DNA from: Amphibacillus jilinensis Y1
GTDB taxonomy: Bacteria > Bacillota > Bacilli > Bacillales > Amphibacillaceae
Direction: 5' to 3'
NCBI RefSeq assembly: GCF_000306965.1
Contig: NZ_JH976444.1
Span: forward strand, 1-32,587
DNA: 32,587 nt
A program made the position numbers and the translations under genes. The notes beneath the pieces were generated by a model that had not been told where the DNA came from, searched no databases, and worked only from the letters and a program-made list of their open reading frames with translations. This document shows, in pieces, positions 15,878 through 25,360 of the stretch; the stretch's first letter is position 1; every line of letters starts with the position of its first letter.

Positions 15878-16034
15878 ATTTTTTATAATTTTTTATCTAC
15901 TTAGTTTGCTAAAATTGTTAAAATTTTTTCACAATTACTTGTATTTGATAAATAAGTATTTGAATGACCCAGTTATATACTTTTTGTTATCGTTTCAACC
16001 ATACCCATAACTTCAGCCAAAACAAGCATAATAA

Positions 16035-16063
16035 CTGACAAAATTCTAATATTACTATATAAT
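16035..16063 (+). promoter_or_regulatory. Promoter of the DUF1450 gene
   Basis: CTGACA (16035-16040) and TATAAT (16058-16063) with a 17-bp spacer. Transcription would begin about 25 nt before the start region of the gene. Confidence 0.65.
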
Positions 16064-16095
16064 GATAAATTTAGTATAGCATTTAAGAACGGAGT

Positions 16096-16350
16096 GTGAT
16101 TACAATCGGTATTGTTATTGTCGAAATATGCGAAAGTAATCTATTACAAACTATAGAAGCTGAGCAATTATTTGAATCCGAGTATCCAGAAGTTTCTGTT
16201 CTTGTTAGTGATTGTTTATCCTTTTGTGGGCTTTGCCGATTAAAACCGTATGCCCTTGTAAATGGACGTAGAATAAAAGGCAAAGACGTTGATGATTGTA
16301 TAAACAACATTCGTCAAGCAATCGAAACAGAACTTGCCCTTTATCATTAA
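16096..16350 (+). CDS. DUF1450 (YuzB-like) small cysteine protein
   Basis: About 84 residues. It resembles B. subtilis YuzB: an EICESN start, the motif CLSFCGLCRLKPYALVNG with its C-x3-C-x2-C cysteines, and a helical end. The function is unknown; the cysteine cluster suggests a thiol or Fe-S role, which fits the divergent SufR-like regulator. The start is odd: GGAG (16091-16094) is only 1 nt from GTG 16096, while the next in-frame start-like codon with normal spacing is ATT at 16099. No in-frame ATG exists before the conserved region. A strong promoter lies upstream and a clear terminator downstream. Confidence 0.82.
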   Translation: MITIGIVIVEICESNLLQTIEAEQLFESEYPEVSVLVSDCLSFCGLCRLKPYALVNGRRIKGKDVDDCINNIRQAIETELALYH

Positions 16351-16370
16351 TATGTAACTAAAAACATTTA

Positions 16371-16402
16371 ATCCGTATGCCGGTATCGGCATACGGATAT
16401 TT
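16371..16402 (+). terminator. Terminator downstream of the DUF1450 gene
   Basis: Perfect 12-bp stem ATCCGTATGCCG / CGGCATACGGAT with a 4-nt loop, then ATTTT. It lies 20 nt after the stop codon. Confidence 0.88.
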
Positions 16403-16496
16403 TAATGATCGTGTTTTTCCATCACATAACAGTGGGTAACTATACACGGATGACTTGCACTTTGAATTTGCTAGTTACAAAAAAATGAACCTTCAA

Positions 16497-16628
16497 TCAA
16501 GTGGGCGTTTACGTTCCTCTCCTACTGATTGGTAGATGACTGAACCAGGGTTATTACTCACCTCAATAGATTCGCCCTACGTTCTATGTTGAGCTGGGTG
16601 TTTTACGGTCGGTTATTTATCATAAATT
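16497..16628 (+). repeat. Interspersed palindromic element, copy C
   Basis: Begins AAGTGGGCGTTTACGTTC, continues CTACTGATTGGTAGATGACTG and ends GGGTGTTTTACGGTCGG then ATCATAAAT. Internally CTCAATAGA pairs with TCTATGTTGAG and CACC with GGTG. The last bases overlap the stop codon of the convergent MCP gene, so the element may also end that transcript. Confidence 0.65.
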
Positions 16629-18410
16629 AAATTCTTCTACTAAATCATTTAACTTCTTCGACGATTGACGTAAAGTATTGGCACCCTCAGATATCTCCTC
16701 AATTGCACTCGAAGCTTCTTCTACTGACGCTGACGTCTGTTCAACTCCAGCAGCAGATTGTTCAGATATAGAGGCAATCTCTTGAACCGAACCATTAACT
16801 TGTTCAGTATCATCCGCCAATTGTGACAAACCTGATATGACGGTATCAACATGACTCGTCATATTAGAAATCGCCTGTTCGATTGCTTTAAAACGTTCCC
16901 CAGTTGCTTCAATATCAACTGTCCCTTTAGCGACTTCTTCATAACCTTGCTTAAGTGTACCCGTCACTTCTTTAGACTCCGATTGAATCGTCATAACAAT
17001 ATTCGTTATATCTGTGACAGACTCACTGACTTGTTCTGCTAATTTCCTTACTTCATCAGCAACTACCGCAAAACCAAGTCCCTGCTCACCAGCTCTTGCT
17101 GCTTCAATCGCTGCATTTAATGCCAATAAATTGGTTTGATCTGCAATATCTTTAATAACAGCAATTAACTTCGAAATTTGTTTAGTTTGTTGATCAAGTC
17201 CTTCAACTCTACCTACCGCATTTTTTACAATTTGGTCGATACTGCTCATTTGCTTAATCGATTTTGTCATCGCAGTATTACCTAAATCTGTTTCTGTTAA
17301 TACTTGATCTGAAGATACATTGATTGTCTCACTACTCGTATGAAGGGCTGTCATTTTTTCAGCAAATACCCGCATCGTCTCAGCTAAGTTACCGGCATGA
17401 TTCGCCTGTGATTCTGTACCAGAAGCTAACTCCTCCATAGTCGCAGCAATTTGTTCCGTACCTGATTTCACATCATCTGAAGATTGATATAATTGCTCAC
17501 TTTGCCGATCGACCAACTGAGATGTTTGTTTAATTTGATTAATCATTGTGATCAGCTGTGTTCTCATCTGATTAATTGAGCTTGATAGACGGCCAATCTC
17601 ATCTTTTCCTTGATAATCAATTGATTCAACATTTAAGTCGCCTGTAGCAATGCGATCACTGATCGTAACAACTGATTTCAAATGTTTTGAAACATGTCGA
17701 CTTATTAAAATAACCAAAACACCCCCGATTGAAAATGACACAAGCATTGAGCTTATTAAAATAATAAGCGCAAAATTTTGACTTTGCTCAGCATTCACGA
17801 CGGCATCATCTCGATCATTAATAATATGCTCACGTAAATATTCAAAATAGAGTGAGGTGGTTGATGTTAAACTAGTATAGCGATTCACGTATAATCGAAC
17901 AGTCGTTTCCGGGCTACCAATAATCGGCATTAATTCTTCGTCAAACATTTCATCTAATTTCTGATTATGATCAACCACTTCATTGAAAAGCGTTTCTTGC
18001 TGCTCACCATTGATGCCTTCATCTAAATGCTCTAACAGATCGTTGACACGTTCCTTTCTTTCTTCAAAATCATTCAGATGTGTTTCATTACCAAATTGAA
18101 CATAGGAAAGCGCAGCTAGTGCTTTAGCATTAATTTCTGAACTCAATTCATTCGTTAATAAAGCACGATCACCTTGTTCCTGTAACACCCTCATATCCGA
18201 TTGGGATTGCATAATTGAGATAGCAACCATGGTTGTTGAAACCATTAATAATATAAAAATAATTAAAATAGCTAAACCATATTTCCCACCAATCGAAATG
18301 TTATGTAGATGAGATCCCTTCAATCGCCTTTCTTTTGTTATATTCTTCTTTTTCTTCAATCCTATAGTCTTAGGTATCTTCTTTTTTCTAAAAGGTTTAA
18401 TCACCTTCAC
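16620..18410 (-). CDS. Methyl-accepting chemotaxis protein
   Basis: 596 residues. Order: a very basic cytoplasmic N-tail (about 40 residues with many Lys/Arg), TM1 near 44-66, an extracellular four-helix-bundle type sensor of about 140 residues, TM2 near 214-236, HAMP to about 290, then the cytoplasmic coiled-coil signalling domain. Its hairpin tip ([20 protein letters not shown], about 420-440) is the site that contacts CheA/CheW. It senses an unknown ligand and steers flagellar rotation. GTG 18410 lies 3 nt after AAGGAGG; a second GTG two codons in is an equally possible start. No SigD promoter could be found. No che genes are nearby. Confidence 0.92.
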   Translation of the reverse strand: MKVIKPFRKKKIPKTIGLKKKKNITKERRLKGSHLHNISIGGKYGLAILIIFILLMVSTTMVAISIMQSQSDMRVLQEQGDRALLTNELSSEINAKALAALSYVQFGNETHLNDFEERKERVNDLLEHLDEGINGEQQETLFNEVVDHNQKLDEMFDEELMPIIGSPETTVRLYVNRYTSLTSTTSLYFEYLREHIINDRDDAVVNAEQSQNFALIILISSMLVSFSIGGVLVILISRHVSKHLKSVVTISDRIATGDLNVESIDYQGKDEIGRLSSSINQMRTQLITMINQIKQTSQLVDRQSEQLYQSSDDVKSGTEQIAATMEELASGTESQANHAGNLAETMRVFAEKMTALHTSSETINVSSDQVLTETDLGNTAMTKSIKQMSSIDQIVKNAVGRVEGLDQQTKQISKLIAVIKDIADQTNLLALNAAIEAARAGEQGLGFAVVADEVRKLAEQVSESVTDITNIVMTIQSESKEVTGTLKQGYEEVAKGTVDIEATGERFKAIEQAISNMTSHVDTVISGLSQLADDTEQVNGSVQEIASISEQSAAGVEQTSASVEEASSAIEEISEGANTLRQSSKKLNDLVEEFNL

Positions 18411-18633
18411 CCGCCTCCTTTTGAAACGCTTACATTTTACTAATTAAATAGTTCATCCGACAAACAAACTATATCTAATATACTATACTGAACATAATAT
18501 GAATACAAGTAGTAATTTCGTTTTGAATATAGAAAAGGAGGAAAGTAATATAATAATCTTTTGTTTTTAAACCTTTAAAATAGAAGATTCGTATCGCTCA
18601 GATATAATATGCTTAATAAAACGATTCTTCAAC

Positions 18634-18759
18634 CAGCGGGCAGCGTTCATCCCACTGATTGGTATTTGAGTGAATAAGGTCTTTAGTTGCCCTATATAGC
18701 CTTAGCTCTGCTCACTGTTTTAAGGTAGACGGTTTACGGACGGTTAACTGTGATAAATG
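18634..18759 (+). repeat. Interspersed palindromic element, copy D
   Basis: Begins AGCGGGCAGCGTTCATCCCA, then CTGATTGG, GAGTGAATAAGGTCTTTAG, and ends GGTTTACGGACGGTTAACTG and GATAAAT. CCTTA and TAAGG pair around CTCTGCTCACTG. It is non-coding, between the MCP and the ribonucleotide reductase operon. Confidence 0.65.
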
Positions 18760-18893
18760 GATCAAGTCATTTTATTTCAATAAATTTCTTGACATTTATA
18801 TTCATTTTTTATTAGGCTAAATTACCTATGTTATTTTTGATTAAACATTGCGATAATAGTAAAAGACTTTCTAAACTTTTTGGTTCGTTTTAA

Positions 18894-18922
18894 TAGACAA
18901 ACATATCTTTATGCGCTAATAT
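18894..18922 (+). promoter_or_regulatory. Candidate promoter of the ribonucleotide reductase operon
   Basis: TAGACA (18894-18899) and TAATAT (18917-18922) with a 17-bp spacer. The first NrdR box starts inside the -10, so NrdR binding would block RNA polymerase. Confidence 0.55.
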
Positions 18923-18968
18923 ACTATATATAGTGGTCAAGAAACACAAACAACACTATATATAGTAT
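18921..18968 (+). promoter_or_regulatory. Pair of NrdR boxes
   Basis: ATACTATATATAGTGG (18921-18936) and ACACTATATATAGTAT (18953-18968) match the NrdR consensus acaCwAtATaTwGtgt. Their starts are 32 bp apart, three helical turns, the typical tandem layout for the ATP/dATP-sensing repressor NrdR. nrdR itself is not in the window. Confidence 0.92.
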
Positions 18969-19046
18969 ATTTTATTTGTATGCGCACTTATCATCATTTT
19001 GAAGTAGTAAGCGAAACAGTAGAATTATTAACGTCCTTATTATAGA

Positions 19047-19088
19047 AGATAGACTAGCCCATTCAATCGAATGTGCGTCTGTCTATCT
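19047..19088 (+). other. Hairpin in the 5' leader of the ribonucleotide reductase operon
   Basis: AGATAGAC (19047-19054) pairs with GTCTATCT (19081-19088), with an inner CATTC/GAATG stem. It lies downstream of the NrdR boxes and 65 bp before the start codon. It is followed by ATTCTTT, a poor T-run. It could be an attenuator or an mRNA-stabilising stem. Confidence 0.45.
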
Positions 19089-19153
19089 ATTCTTTATAAA
19101 GTTACATAACTAGTGGACAAATTCAGCTGTACGACATAAGGAGGACCTTAAAG

Positions 19154-21430
19154 ATGGCAATGATTACAGAACGTATTGAACAAAAGTTAGATGAGCTTGC
19201 CGCCAAACACAGCATCGATCTAACTGCACTGAAAGACAAAGTTAATCAAGTGAAAAACAATGAAGAAGAAGCAAATCAAACAGCATTATTTTATGCATTG
19301 AATCAAATTGCAATGGATCAACCGAATTGGACGTTTATAGCAGCCGATTTTTATTTAGACCAACTCTATCGGGAAGCGAGTATCAATAGAAGTTATCACC
19401 ACCATTTGAAATATGGAAGCTTTTCGAAATTAATTGACCAATTAACAAAAGAAGGTATATATGATCAGACATTACAAAAAGCGTATTCAACAGATGAGTT
19501 AAAAGAGTTAGAACAAGAAATCGTGCCAGAGCGTGATCAATTATTTAACTATATTGGTTTGTTCTTGCTTGCTGATCGCTATTTAGCTAGAGACCATGAA
19601 CGTAATCTTTATGAACTACCTCAAGAACGCTTCATGATTATTGCGATGACACTGATGAAAAACGAGCCTGTAGACAAACGTCTTGACTTAGTTAAAGAAG
19701 CTTACTGGGCTCTATCAAATCTGTATATGACAGTAGCTACACCGACTCTATCAAATGCTGGAAAAAGCTATGGCCAGCTCTCTTCATGCTTTATCGATAC
19801 CGTCGATGATTCACTTGATGGTATCTATTTAAACAACTGGGACATCGCTCGTCTTAGTAAAGACGGTGGGGGCATTGGGATCTATTATGGTAAAGTACGT
19901 GCACTTGGCTCTGATATTAAGAAATTCAAAGGGAATTCATCAGGCATTGTCCCTTGGATACGCTTGATTAATGACACCGCAGTAAGTGTTGATCAGCTTG
20001 GTCAACGTCAAGGAGCCGTTGCTGTATATCTCGATGTCTTTCATAAAGACATTATGAATGGCTTCTTAGATTTAAAAACAAACAACGGTGATGAGCGTCG
20101 AAAAGCACATGATATTTTCACAGGCGTCGCTATTCCTGACTTATTTATGGAACAATTGCAAGTGACCGATGAAGATGGAAAAAGTGTTGGTGAATGGCAT
20201 ACATTCTGTCCACATCAAGTGAAGCAAGTGATGGGTTGGAAAGATGAAAATGGTCAACCGCTTGGATTAGAAGATTTCTATGATGAGGTGGACAATAAAT
20301 ACTTTTCAGAGAAATATCAAGAAGCGGTCGATCACCCGCTATTACCAAGAAAAACTTACAGAGCGATGGATATCATGGCTAGAATAATGGTCGCACAACT
20401 TGAAACTGGAACACCTTATATGTTCTATCGTGATGAAGTTAACCGTCAAAATCCAAATAAGCATGATCGTGGAGTTGGTCGTACATCCATCTATTCTAGT
20501 AATCTATGTACTGAAATCGCACAAAATATGTCACCAACTTCTATTGTAAAAGAATATCAAGATCAGGATGGCAACATTGTCATTGTTAGAAAACCAGGAG
20601 ATTTTGTTGTTTGTAACCTATCTTCAATCAATTTAGCAGTTGCCGTGCCAGCGAAAGTATTAGAACGACTGGTTCGGATTCAAGTGCGAATGCTTGATAA
20701 TGTAATTGATCTAAATACAATTAGTGTTGGGCAAGCCCAAGCAACCAACCAAAAATATCGCGCCGTCGGTCTTGGCACATTCGGTTGGCACCACCTCCTT
20801 GCTTTAGAGCATCTTTATTGGGAAAGTGACCAAGCTGTTGATTATGCCGATCAATTATATGAAGATATTGCTTATTATGCGATTCAAGCTTCAATGGAGT
20901 TAGCTGAAGAAAAAGGTGCTTATGATAAGTTTGATGGTTCAGAATGGCAAACAGGACGTTATTTCGAGCGTCGTAACTATACGAGTGAACGCTGGAATCA
21001 GCTACGTGAACAAGTAACAAATAAAGGTTTACGTAATGGTTGGTTAATGGCTGTTGCGCCTAATTCTTCAACTGCCAAAATTGGTGGTTCAACGGATGGT
21101 ATTGATCCGATCTATGCGGTAGAATACGCTGAAGAAAAGAAAAACTTTAAATTTAAAGTAACGGCTCCTGATTTAGATCATGTCACTTACACATATTATC
21201 GTCGTGCACGTCATGAATTAGATCAAGTCTGGAGTATTAAACAAAACGCCCGTCGTCAACGTCATATTGATCAAGGGATTAGCTTCAATTTATATGTTCG
21301 ACATGACATTAAAGCACGGGATTTATTGAATTTACACTTAGCTGCGTGGGAGCATGGACTAAAGACAACTTATTATGTACGCAGTACGTCCCAAACCGAA
21401 ATCGATGAATGTGAAGCATGTCATAGTTAA
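19154..21430 (+). CDS. nrdA/nrdE: Class I ribonucleoside-diphosphate reductase, alpha subunit
   Basis: 758 residues. It reduces ribonucleoside diphosphates to deoxyribonucleotides. Active-site residues are in place: C212 (SSCFIDT), C452 and E454 (SSNLCTEI), C487 (VVCNLSS), the tyrosine pair in TTYYVRS, and the C-terminal redox pair C753-x2-C756. No ATP-cone is seen at the N-terminus, so the dATP activity switch should be absent, as in class Ib; yet the length and N-terminal region (ADFYLDQLYREA, ERDQLFNYIG) look more like class Ia NrdA. Subclass is therefore open. GGAGG lies 9 nt upstream. First gene of a three-gene operon under NrdR control. Confidence 0.93.
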   Translation: MAMITERIEQKLDELAAKHSIDLTALKDKVNQVKNNEEEANQTALFYALNQIAMDQPNWTFIAADFYLDQLYREASINRSYHHHLKYGSFSKLIDQLTKEGIYDQTLQKAYSTDELKELEQEIVPERDQLFNYIGLFLLADRYLARDHERNLYELPQERFMIIAMTLMKNEPVDKRLDLVKEAYWALSNLYMTVATPTLSNAGKSYGQLSSCFIDTVDDSLDGIYLNNWDIARLSKDGGGIGIYYGKVRALGSDIKKFKGNSSGIVPWIRLINDTAVSVDQLGQRQGAVAVYLDVFHKDIMNGFLDLKTNNGDERRKAHDIFTGVAIPDLFMEQLQVTDEDGKSVGEWHTFCPHQVKQVMGWKDENGQPLGLEDFYDEVDNKYFSEKYQEAVDHPLLPRKTYRAMDIMARIMVAQLETGTPYMFYRDEVNRQNPNKHDRGVGRTSIYSSNLCTEIAQNMSPTSIVKEYQDQDGNIVIVRKPGDFVVCNLSSINLAVAVPAKVLERLVRIQVRMLDNVIDLNTISVGQAQATNQKYRAVGLGTFGWHHLLALEHLYWESDQAVDYADQLYEDIAYYAIQASMELAEEKGAYDKFDGSEWQTGRYFERRNYTSERWNQLREQVTNKGLRNGWLMAVAPNSSTAKIGGSTDGIDPIYAVEYAEEKKNFKFKVTAPDLDHVTYTYYRRARHELDQVWSIKQNARRQRHIDQGISFNLYVRHDIKARDLLNLHLAAWEHGLKTTYYVRSTSQTEIDECEACHS

Positions 21431-21442
21431 GGAGGATTTCTA

Positions 21443-22492
21443 ATGAGCTTTGTCGATACACCATTAACAAAAATAAAATTACTCAACCCAACCTATCCCA
21501 ATAAATCAACAGGACTGATTAATGGTCAGTCCTCCGGTTTATTAAATTGGAATGATATCGCCTATCCACAAATGTATGATTTGTATCAAACCTTGCTATC
21601 AAATTTCTGGAAGGCACAAGAAATTAATATGCAAGATGATATTAAACAATGGGACCATCTCACTGAGACCGAACGTGATGTATTCTTAAGAATTAATACA
21701 CAGCTCGCTTCATTAGACAGCTTACAAACCCCAACAATGACACAAGTGATGGATTACGTGACTGACTCTAGCTTTAAGGCTATCTTTGCTGTTATTGCGC
21801 AACAAGAAGCTGTGCACAACGAATCCTATTCTTATATTTTAAGCTCACTCGTCCCATTGGATGAGCAAAATCAGCGCTTTAACCAAGCGAAAGCTGATCC
21901 CATTGTTCAAAAACGTAATCAATTAATTCTCGATAGTTATGACGCTTTTCATAAAGAACCAACACCACAACGGTTATTTGAATTAGCGATCAATTCAATC
22001 AATTTAGAGGGTATTTATTTTTATGCAGGGTTTGCCTTTTTCTATCATTTAGCACGCCAGCAAAAAATGTTAAAAACAAGTACGATGATTAGTTATATTC
22101 AACGTGATGAAATGCAACATGCCTATTTTATCTCACAATTTATTCGTATTTTATTAACAGAAAACCCTGAGTTAAATACAGATGAAAACATTGGCTTTGC
22201 CTATCAAACGATTGATCAAGCGGTTCAACTTGAAAAAGAATGGGCTGATTATATTTTAAAAGATATTGAAGGCATTGACCTTACTGAGTTCCATCATTAT
22301 GTAGAATATCTTGCAAATAAACGGTTCCGACAAATTGGTCTCGATAACTATTATCCAGAGCGCGATAATCCAATGGCCTGGATCCACGTCTTTAGTGACG
22401 AAATGATGAATGAAACCAAGTCAGACTTCTTCGAACAAAAATCACGCACATATACAAAGGTCTCGTCTTCAAATGGATTTGACGAGCTTTAG
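21443..22492 (+). CDS. nrdB/nrdF: Class I ribonucleoside-diphosphate reductase, beta subunit
   Basis: 349 residues of the ferritin-like fold. It houses the dimetal/tyrosyl radical cofactor that starts catalysis in the alpha subunit. All metal ligands are present: D92, E122, H125, E189, E223 and H226, and the radical tyrosine Y129 (EAVHNESY). It is therefore not a metal-free class Ie or a Phe/Val-type class Ic enzyme. Fe or Mn use cannot be read from sequence. It starts 12 nt after the alpha-subunit stop with AAGGAGG. The C-terminal tail (SSSNGFDEL) should dock on the alpha subunit. Confidence 0.93.
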   Translation: MSFVDTPLTKIKLLNPTYPNKSTGLINGQSSGLLNWNDIAYPQMYDLYQTLLSNFWKAQEINMQDDIKQWDHLTETERDVFLRINTQLASLDSLQTPTMTQVMDYVTDSSFKAIFAVIAQQEAVHNESYSYILSSLVPLDEQNQRFNQAKADPIVQKRNQLILDSYDAFHKEPTPQRLFELAINSINLEGIYFYAGFAFFYHLARQQKMLKTSTMISYIQRDEMQHAYFISQFIRILLTENPELNTDENIGFAYQTIDQAVQLEKEWADYILKDIEGIDLTEFHHYVEYLANKRFRQIGLDNYYPERDNPMAWIHVFSDEMMNETKSDFFEQKSRTYTKVSSSNGFDEL

Positions 22493-22506
22493 AAAGGAAT
22501 GATCTG

Positions 22507-22947
22507 ATGAAAGCCTTAGTCGTTTATAGTTCAGTCACTGGAAATACAAGCGCTTTAGCTGAAGTCATCTATCATGATATGATTAAGCACATCGATCATG
22601 TTGATTTTTTAACGATTGACGAACTTGACTATCAACAATTGGCGACATATGATGTATTGGCGATCGGTACGTATACATGGGGAAATGGTGAATTACCACC
22701 TGAAATGGACGACCTTTATTATGAGATCGAGCAACAAAGTGTCGATCATCTAATTACAGGGATATTTGGTACAGGGGATAGCTTCTACCCTTATTTCTGT
22801 GGGGCTGTCGATCATTTTAGGGATATGCTTTTTGTTCATACCGAACTCGCTGTGACTTTAAAAGTTGAACTCGTTCCACAAACAGAAGATTTGAGCAAAG
22901 TCTCAACGTTTTGCAACCGTCTTGTTAGAACGCGTGTTGCTGTATAA
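22507..22947 (+). CDS. Flavodoxin encoded with the ribonucleotide reductase
   Basis: 146 residues. The FMN phosphate loop SSVTGNTSALA is at residues 8-18; GTYTWGNGELPPEMDDLY and GTGDSFYPYFCGAVDHF are the other FMN-binding loops, as in short-chain flavodoxins of the YkuN type. This differs from NrdI, the usual flavoprotein of class Ib operons, so I call flavodoxin. It begins 14 nt after the beta-subunit gene with its own GAAAGGA site, so it belongs to the operon. It probably gives electrons for building or repairing the beta-subunit cofactor, or takes over the NrdI role; that is inference. Confidence 0.85.
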   Translation: MKALVVYSSVTGNTSALAEVIYHDMIKHIDHVDFLTIDELDYQQLATYDVLAIGTYTWGNGELPPEMDDLYYEIEQQSVDHLITGIFGTGDSFYPYFCGAVDHFRDMLFVHTELAVTLKVELVPQTEDLSKVSTFCNRLVRTRVAV

Positions 22948-23021
22948 TAAAAAAACAACTAGAAATATGCTCATTTACGCATCCTTTAGGAAATAAACGA
23001 GCTTATTTCAAGGTAAAAAGA

Positions 23022-23056
23022 AAGCGACGCTACAATTAAATCTTGCAGCGTCGCTT
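23022..23056. terminator. Convergent terminator between flavodoxin and MCP genes
   Basis: AAGCGACGCT (23022-23031) and AGCGTCGCTT (23047-23056) are perfect arms extended by CAA/TTG. A second hairpin built from GAAATATGCTC and GAGCTTATTTC lies just before it (about 22963-23009) after the flavodoxin gene. Confidence 0.82.
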
Positions 23057-23064
23057 CTTCATGC

Positions 23065-25107
23065 CTATTCTTCTGTTTTAAATTGCTTCATTTGTTCTTC
23101 TAATGCTTCACCTGATTCTTGAAGACGCTCTGCTGATTTCGTCACTGTTTTTAATGCTTCCAATTGTTCAGAAGCTGACGCATCTACTTGTTCAGTTGAT
23201 GCAGCTGTTTGTTGAAGAATTGAAGCAATATTGCTAATTGATTCAACAACATTTTCCTTGTATTGATCAATTTGATTAAGATCCTCACCTATCGTATTAA
23301 TCGCATCAATCATACGATGATTCTGTTTTGAAATATCCTCGAACAATTGCGAAGATTCCTCTGCCACTTGATTTTGTCGCGTCGTAATGTCTTGAGTCGT
23401 ATCAATTTGATTGACAGCCTTATTCGATACCTTTTGAATGGCTTGAATCATTTCAGATATGTTCGTTGTTGCATCAGAGGTTTGCTCCGCTAATTTACGA
23501 ACTTCTTCAGCTACAACTGCAAAACCTTTACCTTGTTCACCTGCACGGGCAGCTTCGATAGACGCATTTAATGCTAGCAAATTGGTTTGTTCAGAAATGT
23601 CGCTAATCGTATTGACAATCGTACCAATCTCGACAATTTGAGTTGACAAATCCTTCACAACAGCACCAATCTCATTAACAACTTGTAGCGATTGATTTGA
23701 TCCAGATTTTAACGCCCCCATTTGGTCCAACCCTCGTGTATTAATGCCTTCTACTTCACTTGAATACTGCTTTAATTGGTCAGTTTGTTGAACAAGGTTC
23801 GTTAATTGTTCTGATAAATAAACCGTTTGTTGGTTGGTTTGTTCCGCGAAATCAGCTGCTTCACTTGTTCCTTGTGAGACTTGATTCATGGCTCGGCTAA
23901 TTTCTTCACTGGAAGCAGTCGTTTGCTCTGACACAGCACTCAACTGCTCAGTGGCATCTGAAACCGTATGAACAGATGTATGCACTGATCCGACTAATTT
24001 CCGGATATTCTTGACCATTTCATTAAAGTTAGCCGTTAGTTCGCCAATTTCATCTGATGTGGTCGGTTTGATATAAACCGATAAGTCACCCGCCGCAACG
24101 TGACTAACTTTTTCATTCAGGTGTTGGACAGGTTTTGTGATTCGATTAGAAAGAATAATCGCTATGATGATAAAGAGAGTGATAATAACAACCGCAATGG
24201 CAATCATTTGTACTAATAACTGATTTAACGATGCATAAGCTTCTTGATCTGGAATAATTAGCCCTAACGTCCAATTCGTTCTCGGGATATGTTGATAATA
24301 AATATGCGCATCACCAGCATCCAATTCTGTTTGATAAACACCAGATTGCTCTTCATTCAGGATACTAGCCAGTGAAGCAAGCTGAGGGTCATCAGCCAAA
24401 CTTCTCCCTACGCCATCATTACCATCAGGATGAACAATAAAGGATTGATCGTCTGCTAATAAGAACGCCTCACCTGAAGTACCTGTGTCAATACTTGCGA
24501 TGACTTCTTGTAACTGACTAATATCAATATCACTTGAAATAATCCCTAATAATTCGCCGTTTTCTTGATAAAAGGGAATACTTGTTGTAATTAAGCTTGT
24601 CCCTAAACCTTCATCAAAGTAGGGCAACGTCCATGAAGCTTCATCCGTTTCCGCGCCAGCAACATACCAATCATGTGACGGATAATCATAGTCTGGATTC
24701 TCATATTCATCAGTAAAGATAATTTGATCTTGCTCTTTATAACTATAAGGACCAAAATATTCGACGTCTTCATCATAGCTATACGGTTCGAACCAAACAC
24801 CAATCCCATAAGTATCTTCATTTAATAAGAGAAACTGCTCAAACAAATCTGCATACTCGTCATGGGTTAAATTCGCTCCTATCGTTGATGCCAACGCACC
24901 CATCGAATCTCCCAACCTTTGATGGCTGACTAATTGCGTATCAGTAAAGTGAACAATGTCATTTGATAAATAATCCATCTTCTCAGCAATTTGTTGTTCC
25001 AATTCCCGTTCTGAGAATTTATAACTAAGGATAGACAGTACGAGCATACCTATGACAACAACAGGAATAAAGGTTAAAATCTTTTTTCTAATACTAGCCT
25101 TTCTCAT
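23065..25107 (-). CDS. Methyl-accepting chemotaxis protein with dCache sensor
   Basis: 680 residues. TM1 about 9-28; extracellular dCache_1 domain about 33-278 (typical [17 protein letters not shown] and GIISSDIDI stretches); TM2 about 290-316; HAMP to about 370; long cytoplasmic coiled coil with the conserved tip [20 protein letters not shown]. dCache receptors often bind amino acids through an Arg two residues before the WY pair; here that position is His (SHDWY), so amino-acid binding is doubtful. GAGGGG 5 nt before ATG 25107. It is monocistronic, with terminator structures downstream. The signalling half is close to that of the other MCP, the sensor unrelated. Confidence 0.92.
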   Translation of the reverse strand: MRKASIRKKILTFIPVVVIGMLVLSILSYKFSERELEQQIAEKMDYLSNDIVHFTDTQLVSHQRLGDSMGALASTIGANLTHDEYADLFEQFLLLNEDTYGIGVWFEPYSYDEDVEYFGPYSYKEQDQIIFTDEYENPDYDYPSHDWYVAGAETDEASWTLPYFDEGLGTSLITTSIPFYQENGELLGIISSDIDISQLQEVIASIDTGTSGEAFLLADDQSFIVHPDGNDGVGRSLADDPQLASLASILNEEQSGVYQTELDAGDAHIYYQHIPRTNWTLGLIIPDQEAYASLNQLLVQMIAIAVVIITLFIIIAIILSNRITKPVQHLNEKVSHVAAGDLSVYIKPTTSDEIGELTANFNEMVKNIRKLVGSVHTSVHTVSDATEQLSAVSEQTTASSEEISRAMNQVSQGTSEAADFAEQTNQQTVYLSEQLTNLVQQTDQLKQYSSEVEGINTRGLDQMGALKSGSNQSLQVVNEIGAVVKDLSTQIVEIGTIVNTISDISEQTNLLALNASIEAARAGEQGKGFAVVAEEVRKLAEQTSDATTNISEMIQAIQKVSNKAVNQIDTTQDITTRQNQVAEESSQLFEDISKQNHRMIDAINTIGEDLNQIDQYKENVVESISNIASILQQTAASTEQVDASASEQLEALKTVTKSAERLQESGEALEEQMKQFKTEE

Positions 25108-25323
25108 CTTGTCCCCTCTTTTCTAAAATTAATTTTCCTTACCCTTAAATTATCGACAAAATCCGACCTTTATAAATATAAATCACAATAAACCGACTTT
25201 AGAAAAAATTCCCTTTTTAGAATTAACGATTCACTTTTAAGTAAGGAAGTTGCCGTGCCTCTGGTGCTTGAGACATGGCATGAAGAATAGTGATTGTTGC
25301 TAGACGAGATGTTAGACAAGCAA

Positions 25324-25357
25324 AAACCGACTAGCTGTAACGACAGTTAGTCGGTTT
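25324..25357 (-). terminator. Terminator downstream of the second ABC exporter
   Basis: AAACCGACTAGCTGT pairs with ACAGTTAGTCGGTTT (one G-U) over a 4-nt loop, with TTTTT on the minus strand. The rest of 25108-25323 shows nothing recognisable apart from two GTCGG words upstream of the MCP. Confidence 0.85.
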
Positions 25358-25360
25358 GAT

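Noticed and set aside
18421-18434. cre-like (CcpA) site upstream of the first MCP
   Set aside because: TGTAAGCGTTTCA lacks one base of the symmetric consensus and overlaps the region next to the ribosome site; too weak to list.
22507-22947. Calling the third operon gene nrdI
   Set aside because: The FMN loops (GTYTWGNGELPPEMDDLY and GTGDSFYP) are those of flavodoxins of the YkuN type, not of NrdI.
25108-25210. SigD promoter for the second MCP
   Set aside because: GTCGATAA and GTCGGATT resemble the -10, but no TAAA lies at 14-16 bp upstream in either case; the same failed for the first MCP.
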